Positions 4,616 through 9,047 of a DNA stretch of 9,047 nucleotides are shown here, piece after piece. The DNA comes from Desulfobacterales bacterium (GTDB lineage: Bacteria; Desulfobacterota; DSM-4660; Desulfatiglandales; Desulfatiglandaceae). The notes under the pieces were generated by a model. The model was given only the letters and a program-made list of their open reading frames with translations, did no database searches and had not been told where the DNA came from. A program made the position numbers and the translations under genes. The first letter of the stretch is position 1; each line of letters opens with the position of its first letter. The stretch covers positions 1 to 9,047 of the forward strand of contig JAMOVZ010000260.1 of NCBI GenBank assembly GCA_027061865.1, written 5' to 3'.

Positions 4616-5203
4616 GAGTAATTTCCTGCCCACAACCTCCATGAAGTTTTGCATAATCCTGGCAGTAGCCCCCCATATTACTTCTCCGTCATACTTGTAG
4701 CACGGTGTCTTGTATGTGACATCCTGGTATGTAAATCTGCCTTCTTCCTCTGGAGTGCAGGAGCTAAATGCAGTAAGGGGAACCTGTAAGATCCTTTCAA
4801 CTTCAAAACTATTGAGATTGTACTCATAGTGGGCTGGAATGATGCCAACCACAGGATGTATCACAAAGTTGGAGACAAGGGTGAGGGTGTCATCCAGCCT
4901 TCCTGCAATTTCCACCACTTGGGGGCTCAGGCCCACCTCTTCTTCTGCTTCCCGAAGGGCTGTGTGCTCAATGGAGGGATCAGTGTCATCCACTGCCCCA
5001 CCCGGAAACGAGATCTGCCCCTTGTGCTGATCCACCTTGTGAGTCCTTTTGGTAAAGAGTATCTTGCACCCCTTCTCATCAAGCACCAGAGGGACAAGCA
5101 CTGCCGCGTGCCTGTATTGCCCCCCTTGGGCCTCGACCTCACGGGGCTGGGCCTTGTCCAAGAGTTCCTTTATCATGTGTTTAAGAGATTCAGTTTTTCC
5201 CAT
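4595..5203 (-). CDS. NUDIX hydrolase, CoA pyrophosphatase-like (NudL family)
   Basis: This 202-aa protein is of NudL type. It has the CoA-pyrophosphatase signature before the Nudix box, KRTHKVDQHKGQISFPGG (52-69), equivalent to the family's LLTxRSxxLxxHxGQxxFPGG. The box itself follows: GGAVDDTD, then TALREAEEEVGL (81-92), whose REAEEE glutamates bind Mg2+. The family hydrolyses CoA and its derivatives to 3',5'-ADP and phosphopantetheine in the cytosol. Its ATG at 5203 has an AAGGGAG site four nucleotides upstream and begins 10 nt after the pyrE-like stop, so the two are probably co-transcribed. A metabolic link between OPRTase and this enzyme is not obvious; it may be general nucleotide sanitation. 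The substrate is a family-level inference. Confidence 0.87.
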   Translation of the reverse strand: MGKTESLKHMIKELLDKAQPREVEAQGGQYRHAAVLVPLVLDEKGCKILFTKRTHKVDQHKGQISFPGGAVDDTDPSIEHTALREAEEEVGLSPQVVEIAGRLDDTLTLVSNFVIHPVVGIIPAHYEYNLNSFEVERILQVPLTAFSSCTPEEEGRFTYQDVTYKTPCYKYDGEVIWGATARIMQNFMEVVGRKLLLLEQGQ

Positions 5204-5213
5204 CTACTCCCTT

Positions 5214-5981
5214 TCAGTTGCCTGAGCCAGTGCCATAGACGGCCAGATATTCATCAAAGGCCTTCTTGGTCTTTTCATCAATGGGCCTTTTTTCTCCTTT
5301 TATGAGGACAGGGACCTGTTCCTTGTAAAGAAAATCCACAATTTCCCCGATTCCGGCAACAGGATATACGGGCACCCCGGTCTTTTTTGAGAATTCCTCC
5401 ACCGCGTTTATCCCCCTTTTTCCCAAGATCACACGGCCTTGTGTGCCGTAGACAGGCCCTGTCTGCTCCCTGTCTATACCGATGCCAACTCCAACAATAT
5501 TGTAATCAAAAGAATCACTGGATGCTTGGCGGTCCACCTTTTCCAAGAGTTCGTACTTTGTGCCCATGGAGGTTGCCACATCATCCACCACAAATATCCT
5601 GCATCCATCAAAGAAGGAATTGTTTACAAACAGGCTTTGTTTTGTGGAGGCCTCGCCATGGCCTTTAGGCTCTTTTCTGTCGTATTCAAAGAACAGATCA
5701 ATTCCGTATTCTTCCCACAGCGCACTGCAAGTGGCCTGTGCAATGGCACTTCCTTTGTATGAGGGCCCTAGGACTATATCGGTCTGTCCGGCAATATTGT
5801 TTGAAACCATCATGGCGGCAAAAAAGGAGCCCAGTTTACGGCTCAACCTTCCTGTCTTGAACATTGCCATGTTTACGAAATATGGGGTGGGCCTTCCATC
5901 CTTGAGGGTGAGGCCGTGGTCAAAAAAGAGGGCACCTGTTTCGGCCAGCACCAATGCAAATTCCTTTTTGTATTCTTCCAT
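5214..5981 (-). CDS. pyrE: Orotate phosphoribosyltransferase-like protein
   Basis: This 255-aa protein joins orotate to PRPP giving OMP, the fifth step of UMP synthesis, in the cytoplasm. It shows FDHGLTLKDGRPTPYFVNM (20-38), the N-terminal OPRTase signature; VLGPSYKGSAIAQATC (70-85); FFEYDRKEPKGHGE (97-110), the flexible catalytic loop with RK and H; and the PRPP-binding motif RIFVVDDVATSMGTKYELLE (128-147). It is about 40 residues longer than common bacterial PyrE, with the extra length in the C-terminal third (VPVLIKGEKRPIDEKTKKAF). The ATG at 5981 is preferred over an in-frame TTG at 5999 because GAGGAG lies directly before it. It leads the unit with the NUDIX gene and tRNA-Pro. Pyrimidine context is supported by pyrG 1 kb away. 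Confidence 0.88.
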   Translation of the reverse strand: MEEYKKEFALVLAETGALFFDHGLTLKDGRPTPYFVNMAMFKTGRLSRKLGSFFAAMMVSNNIAGQTDIVLGPSYKGSAIAQATCSALWEEYGIDLFFEYDRKEPKGHGEASTKQSLFVNNSFFDGCRIFVVDDVATSMGTKYELLEKVDRQASSDSFDYNIVGVGIGIDREQTGPVYGTQGRVILGKRGINAVEEFSKKTGVPVYPVAGIGEIVDFLYKEQVPVLIKGEKRPIDEKTKKAFDEYLAVYGTGSGN

Positions 5982-5995
5982 AACACTCCTCAAAA

Positions 5996-6042
5996 CCAAT
6001 ATGCAGTTGCTAGATCATAAGCCATATTGGGATTGCGTGCAA
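5996..6042 (-). promoter_or_regulatory. pyrE promoter with flanking inverted repeat
   Basis: On the minus strand a TATGAT -10 (plus-strand 6014-6019) lies 17 nt from a TTGCAC -35 (6037-6042), with the predicted start near 6007. A perfect 8-bp inverted repeat, CCAATATG (5996-6003) and CATATTGG (6023-6030), brackets the -10. This suggests an operator for a dimeric regulator. It is not an RNA attenuator, because one arm would not be transcribed. Confidence 0.5.
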
Positions 6043-6070
6043 CCCACAAACCCTCTGGAGGCAGCCTTCC

Positions 6071-6099
6071 TTGACAAAGAAATTCCTTGGCGATACAAA
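6071..6099 (+). promoter_or_regulatory. Sigma-70-type promoter for the EF-Tu-domain-like gene
   Basis: A consensus TTGACA (6071-6076) is 17 nt from TACAAA (6094-6099). The start would be near 6106, giving a leader of about 25 nt that holds AGGAGG (6115-6120) before the ATG at 6131. Confidence 0.6.
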
Positions 6100-6130
6100 G
6101 GGTTAAAAACAAACAGGAGGAGAATAGGAA

Positions 6131-6394
6131 ATGGCGGAAGAAGAAGTGGGAGTAATTGTAAAGTTCTTCGCAAAACCCAGTGTGGCGGCCCTCGAGGTTA
6201 AGGCCGGGAGCATAAAAAAGGGAGATACTCTCCATTTCAAGGGGCATACCACTGATTTTACACAGACCGTAACCAGCATGGAGATCGATAACCGGCCGGT
6301 GGATGAGGCAAAACCAGGAGACCTGGTCGGGCTAAAGGTTAGCCAGCGGGTCAGACCCAACGACAAGGTCTACAAGGTCTCGGAAGAGTCCTGA
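6131..6394 (+). CDS. Stand-alone translation elongation factor (EF-Tu domain 2)-like small protein
   Basis: This 87-aa protein is a single beta-barrel of the EF-Tu/IF2 domain-2 type. The strand pattern EVGVIVKFFAKPSVAALEV, KAGSIKKGDTLHFKGHTTDF, then SMEIDNRPVDEAKPGDLVGL matches the segment after the G domain in translational GTPases, where GxxxxGD and PGDxVGL turns recur. It has no GTPase domain, so it cannot be a factor on its own. Small relatives are annotated as translation elongation factor-like proteins, and similar barrels occur at the end of U32-family peptidases. The ATG has a full AGGAGG site and its own consensus promoter, so it is likely well expressed. Its 3' end overlaps the convergent neighbour by 25 nt. 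Role unknown; RNA or protein binding is a guess from the fold. Confidence 0.85.
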   Translation: MAEEEVGVIVKFFAKPSVAALEVKAGSIKKGDTLHFKGHTTDFTQTVTSMEIDNRPVDEAKPGDLVGLKVSQRVRPNDKVYKVSEES

Positions 6395-6909
6395 ATCTCC
6401 CTGAGGGCCTTTGGAATCAGCTTTCTTACAAGGGTTTCCTGGTCAAAGCTGTTAAGTGAGGCAAAGTGCCCATAGGCGGGGTGATCTTTGCTCAATTTAG
6501 GGACCTTGGCATGGAGGCTGGGGGCCAGGCGCTCAAATTCCGTGATCAATTCCACCAGGGTATGATTTTCACCTGGATAGCTTTCAAGCCATCCTAACCG
6601 CCTCATACATTCAAATCTGATCCTGTCAAGGAGGAATAGATACCTGTCGATCACCGCCATTTTGGCCTTGGAGTCCAGTTCTTCAAACTCGAAGGCAGAG
6701 CCGAGGTTTTCCAGGTTCATGATCAGGTCATAGAGATAAAAGGTGCCCTTGTCCTTCCCTTGGGCAAGATAAGATATAGTCTTTGTGGAGAGCATTGAGA
6801 GCTTGGTTTCCGGGCCAAAAGATTCCTCAAACTGGCTCTCCCAATTTCTAAATCCCTTCTTGACCGCAAGGCGCAGACGGCCTTTTTGAAGATCAATTAC
6901 CTGGGTCAT
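6370..6909 (-). CDS. Uncharacterised protein co-transcribed with pyrG
   Basis: This is a 179-aa protein with no recognised domain. It has no signal peptide or membrane segment, and most of it reads as helical: TKTISYLAQGKDKGTFYLYD, LIMNLENLGSAFEFEELDSK, KMAVIDRYLFLLDRIRFECM. A Trp- and Pro-containing stretch (RRLGWLESYPGENHTL) and a C-terminal LVRKLIPKALREIQ helix follow. Its ATG at 6909 is 14 nt after the pyrG stop, with no strong Shine-Dalgarno, so translation may rely on reinitiation from pyrG. Its last 25 nt overlap the 3' end of the convergent EF-like gene. The uninterrupted frame and position argue for a real gene. A link with CTP synthesis is only positional. Confidence 0.65.
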   Translation of the reverse strand: MTQVIDLQKGRLRLAVKKGFRNWESQFEESFGPETKLSMLSTKTISYLAQGKDKGTFYLYDLIMNLENLGSAFEFEELDSKAKMAVIDRYLFLLDRIRFECMRRLGWLESYPGENHTLVELITEFERLAPSLHAKVPKLSKDHPAYGHFASLNSFDQETLVRKLIPKALREIQDSSETL

Positions 6910-6923
6910 GGTCCAGTTTCCGT

Positions 6924-8516
6924 TTATCTGCCCGCCGGCTCCATGCAGGCCTTCACAAAGCCAAAAAAGAGCGGGGCAGGTTTTTCCATTCTGGATTTTA
7001 GCTCTGGATGGGCCTGGGTAGCCACAAAAAAGGGATGCTCTGGCAGCTCGATAAATTCGACAAGCCTTCCGTCCTCTGAAATTCCTGAAAACAGCATGCC
7101 TTTTTCTTGAAGTATCTGGTGGTAATCGGGATTCACTTCATAGCGGTGCCTGTGTCTTTCATAGACTTCTTTTTTGCCATAGAGCTTGTGGACAAGGGAG
7201 CCTTCCTTGAGTATGGCTTTGTAGGCCCCAAGCCTCATGGTGCCCCCCTTTTCTTTTATATTCCTTTGCTCCGGGAGGATATCGATCACAGGGTGTGGTG
7301 TGTCGGGGTCCATTTCAGTGGAGTTTGCTCCTTCTAGCCCGCACACATTGCGTGCAAACTCAATTACCGAGAGCTGAAGCCCAAGGCACAGCCCAAGGAA
7401 TGGAATATGGTTCTCCCTGGCATGGCGGATCACCTGGATCTTGCCCTCTGTCCCTCTTACACCAAAACCGCCTGGCACCAAAATTCCATCGACCCCTTGG
7501 AGGGCGGAAGTGTCCTCTACATCTGTAGTCTCAATCCATCTAAGGTTGACCTTGCATTTGAGGTGGGCGGAGCAGTGGTTGAAGGACTCGACTATGGAGG
7601 CATAGGAGTCGGCAAGCTTGGTATACTTGCCGCAAATAGCCACCGTGATCTCACCGGAGGGGTTATTGATATTCTCAAGGTACTTCTTCCATTTCCTCAG
7701 ATCAGGGGGACTGTAAATATTGAGTTTCTTGTGGATGATTTCAGGGAGGCCTTCTCGCTCAAAGATAAGGGGGATCTCATAAATATCCTCCACATCCAGG
7801 CCAGTGATCACTGCCTCTGGCTCAACATCACAAAAGTTGGATATCTTTGCCCGAACCTCTTGAGTCAAAAACTCGGAGCACCTGCCAATTATGATATCAG
7901 GAAATATTCCTCGTTGCTTCAGGAGATTTACGCTCTGCTGGGTGGGCTTGGATTTTTGTTCGTTCACTCCATAGGGAATAGGGACATAAGTGAGATGGAT
8001 GTAAAGGATGTTTCCTCTACCCACATCCTCTTTCATCTGGCGCATGGCCTCCAGGAACAGTTCATTTTCAATATCGCCCACGGTCCCCCCGATTTCCACC
8101 AGCACAAGATCAGGTCTCTCTTCCCTTACCACCTCAAAGATATGGCCTTTAATGACATCTGTCACGTGCGGTATGTACTGGACGGTCTTTCCCAGGTAAT
8201 CGCCCCGCCTCTCTTTCTGCCTCACCATCTCAAAGACCTTGCCCATGGTGAGGTTCCATTTGGACTTGCATGAGATCCCCAGGAAGCGCTCATAATGGCC
8301 AAAGTCCATGTCCACCTCGCCCCCGTCATCAAGCACGAACACCTCTCCGTGTTCAAAGGGGTTCATAGTGCCAGGGTCAACATTGAGGTAGCCGTCGCAC
8401 TTTATGGGAATGATCTTTAGACGGGAGGAGAGCAGGTGCCCAATAGAGGCAACTGCTATACCTTTTCCGAGCCCTGATAGGACTCCACCTGTAACAATTA
8501 TGTATTTAGTGGGCAT
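6924..8516 (-). CDS. pyrG: CTP synthase (glutamine-hydrolysing)
   Basis: This 530-aa protein converts UTP, ATP and glutamine to CTP. The synthetase half (about 1-265) has TGGVLSGLGKGI (9-20), the ATP P-loop; HGEVFVLDDGGEVDMDFGHY (56-75); EIGGTVGDIE (141-150); and KSKPTQQSV (188-196). The class I glutaminase half has LVPGGFGVRG (346-355), the oxyanion and nucleophile region LGLCLGLQ (374-381, Cys377), the ERHRHRYEVN signature (453-462), and AHPE (502-505) completing the Cys-His-Glu triad. The N-terminus deviates from the common bacterial form: GVLSGLGKG rather than GVVSSLGKG, and KCDGYLNVDPGTM rather than KLDPYINVDPGTM. All catalytic residues seen are kept. It is slightly shorter than the E. 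coli enzyme (545 aa). ATG 8516 has only a weak site upstream. The 179-aa gene follows after 14 nt. Confidence 0.97.
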   Translation of the reverse strand: MPTKYIIVTGGVLSGLGKGIAVASIGHLLSSRLKIIPIKCDGYLNVDPGTMNPFEHGEVFVLDDGGEVDMDFGHYERFLGISCKSKWNLTMGKVFEMVRQKERRGDYLGKTVQYIPHVTDVIKGHIFEVVREERPDLVLVEIGGTVGDIENELFLEAMRQMKEDVGRGNILYIHLTYVPIPYGVNEQKSKPTQQSVNLLKQRGIFPDIIIGRCSEFLTQEVRAKISNFCDVEPEAVITGLDVEDIYEIPLIFEREGLPEIIHKKLNIYSPPDLRKWKKYLENINNPSGEITVAICGKYTKLADSYASIVESFNHCSAHLKCKVNLRWIETTDVEDTSALQGVDGILVPGGFGVRGTEGKIQVIRHARENHIPFLGLCLGLQLSVIEFARNVCGLEGANSTEMDPDTPHPVIDILPEQRNIKEKGGTMRLGAYKAILKEGSLVHKLYGKKEVYERHRHRYEVNPDYHQILQEKGMLFSGISEDGRLVEFIELPEHPFFVATQAHPELKSRMEKPAPLFFGFVKACMEPAGR

Positions 8517-8569
8517 ATTGGGCCAAAACCTCTGGAGCCATTCTGGATAAAATCATATTTAGAGATTTA

Positions 8570-8596
8570 CTTATAGGCTTTAAGGGGTTTAGTCAA
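8570..8596 (-). promoter_or_regulatory. Possible pyrG promoter
   Basis: On the minus strand TTGACT (plus-strand 8591-8596) and TATAAG (8570-8575) are 15 nt apart, shorter than ideal. The start would fall near 8563, giving a leader of about 45 nt. No pyrG attenuator hairpin with a C-run was seen in this leader. Confidence 0.35.
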
Positions 8597-8610
8597 GGCC
8601 GAAGCAGGCC

Positions 8611-8650
8611 ATATTGTTTGTGTTAATTTAGTATAACTTATATACAATAT
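8611..8650. repeat. Nested inverted repeats in the pyrG/response-regulator divergent region
   Basis: The outer arms ATATTGT (8611-8617) and ACAATAT (8644-8650) enclose GTATA (8631-8635) and TATAC (8641-8645). The stretch is AT-rich. It also contains a weak plus-strand promoter candidate (TTGTGT 8618-8623, TATACA 8641-8646, 17 nt apart). It may be an operator or simply AT-rich promoter DNA. Confidence 0.3.
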
Positions 8651-8679
8651 CTGTGGATGAAAAAAGGAGGAAATACAAG

Positions 8680-8745
8680 ATGTTGTATTTTTTTATTGAC
8701 TTTCAATCTTTATATCGATTACCTTTATTGCGTAGGCCAACCTGA
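8680..8745 (+). CDS. Possible 21-codon leader peptide or small protein
   Basis: An ATG at 8680 is preceded, at about 9 nt spacing, by a strong Shine-Dalgarno (AAAAAGGAGG, 8661-8670). It opens a 21-codon frame beginning MLYFFIDFQSLYRL and ending in a basic RRPT before TGA at 8743. The stop lies 29 nt before the response-regulator start. The peptide is hydrophobic and aromatic. An optimal site before so short a frame is unusual by chance in this AT-rich region. It could be a regulatory leader, a small protein, or a remnant of an earlier start. There is no run of a single amino acid that would point to classic attenuation. Confidence 0.35.
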   Translation: MLYFFIDFQSLYRLPLLRRPT

Positions 8746-8774
8746 GATTCTCCCCAAAAAGGAGGAGGCCCACC

Positions 8775-9047
8775 ATGACTCAAAAGATACTGATAGTGGA
8801 CGATGAACGGCCCCTCACCCTTCTCCTCTCAGAGGCATTGGAGGCTGAGGGTTTCTATGAGGTTGATCAGGCCTTCAATGGCAAGGAAGGGGTAGAGAAA
8901 TACAAGCGTTTTTTGCCTGATTTGGTGATAATGGACCTCAACATGCCTGTTATGGATGGATACGAATCCTCCAGGGAAATCAAGTCATTTGACCCTGCTG
9001 CCCGCATCCTGGTCCTCACGGCCAATGCAAGTGACAGGCGAGCCAAA
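8775..9047 (+). CDS. Response regulator, receiver domain (partial at right edge)
   Basis: The first 91 residues of a two-component receiver domain are present; the gene runs off the window. It begins MTQKILIVDDERPLTLLLSE, with the acidic pair D9/D10 that binds Mg2+. The phosphoacceptor is D54 in LVIMDLNMPVMDGYE, and the conserved Thr is T82 in ILVLTANAS. The invariant Lys of beta-5 lies beyond the edge. The LPDLVIMDLNMPVMDG segment is typical of CheY-like and sensor-coupled receivers. An output domain cannot be judged from what is visible. The ATG at 8775 is preceded by AGGAGGAGG (8760-8768). The gene faces away from pyrG and may lie downstream of a small leader ORF. The partner histidine kinase is not in the window. 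Confidence 0.92.
   Translation, partial: MTQKILIVDDERPLTLLLSEALEAEGFYEVDQAFNGKEGVEKYKRFLPDLVIMDLNMPVMDGYESSREIKSFDPAARILVLTANASDRRAK

Noticed and set aside
7407..8273. Long open frame (288 codons) on the plus strand opposite pyrG
   Set aside because: It is fully antisense to a clear CTP synthase gene with all motifs, has no Shine-Dalgarno, and its composition is what reverse reading of pyrG yields.
1..9047. CRISPR array, insertion sequence, phage or defence cluster
   Set aside because: No regularly spaced repeats, transposase, integrase or recognised defence gene beyond the vapBC pair was found on either strand.

Overview
The window looks like a chromosomal segment of a Gram-negative bacterium of moderate GC content. 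The mix of genes suggests a sulfate- or sulfur-metabolising deltaproteobacterium (Desulfobacterota): an EPS-type MarR regulator followed by a specialised NusG paralogue, a DUF6485-like Cys-rich protein, a stand-alone EF-Tu domain-2-like protein, and frequent TTG/GTG starts. This taxonomic guess is an inference from gene content and not a measured placement. Every gene seen is chromosomal in character. There is no insertion sequence, CRISPR array or phage gene.

Layout. (1) Positions 1-2426, all on the minus strand, read like the head of an exopolysaccharide/O-antigen locus. A MarR-type winged-helix protein fused to a small Rossmann-like domain overlaps by 4 nt a NusG-like antiterminator. Then come a 263-nt leader with two candidate RNA hairpins, a vapBC-type toxin-antitoxin pair (RHH antitoxin plus PIN toxin), and the start of a nucleotide-sugar epimerase that runs off the left edge. 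(2) Positions 2433-2744 form a divergent control region with a perfect 8-bp-arm palindrome. (3) Positions 2745-4492, plus strand, are a tightly packed four-gene operon: a 61-aa membrane protein, a 68-aa Cys-rich protein, a 105-aa unknown protein and a VAT-1-like quinone oxidoreductase. (4) Positions 4496-5981, minus strand, hold an orotate phosphoribosyltransferase, a CoA-pyrophosphatase-like NUDIX hydrolase and tRNA-Pro(CGG). (5) Position 6131 starts a plus-strand EF-Tu domain-2-like small protein. Its 3' end overlaps that of an uncharacterised 179-aa gene lying directly downstream of a divergent CTP synthase gene (pyrG, minus strand). (6) A 258-nt AT-rich divergent region carries a possible 21-codon leader ORF. 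It precedes a response-regulator receiver gene cut by the right edge.

How they fit together. pyrE and pyrG place two pyrimidine-nucleotide steps close together, each with its own promoter region. The MarR-like and NusG-like pair probably controls initiation and elongation of the polysaccharide operon. The vapBC pair appears to sit between the antiterminator and the first visible sugar gene. No clear new defence or mobile system is evident. The most interesting material is regulatory (palindromes, the leader hairpins, a G-rich epimerase leader) together with the uncharacterised four-gene operon.
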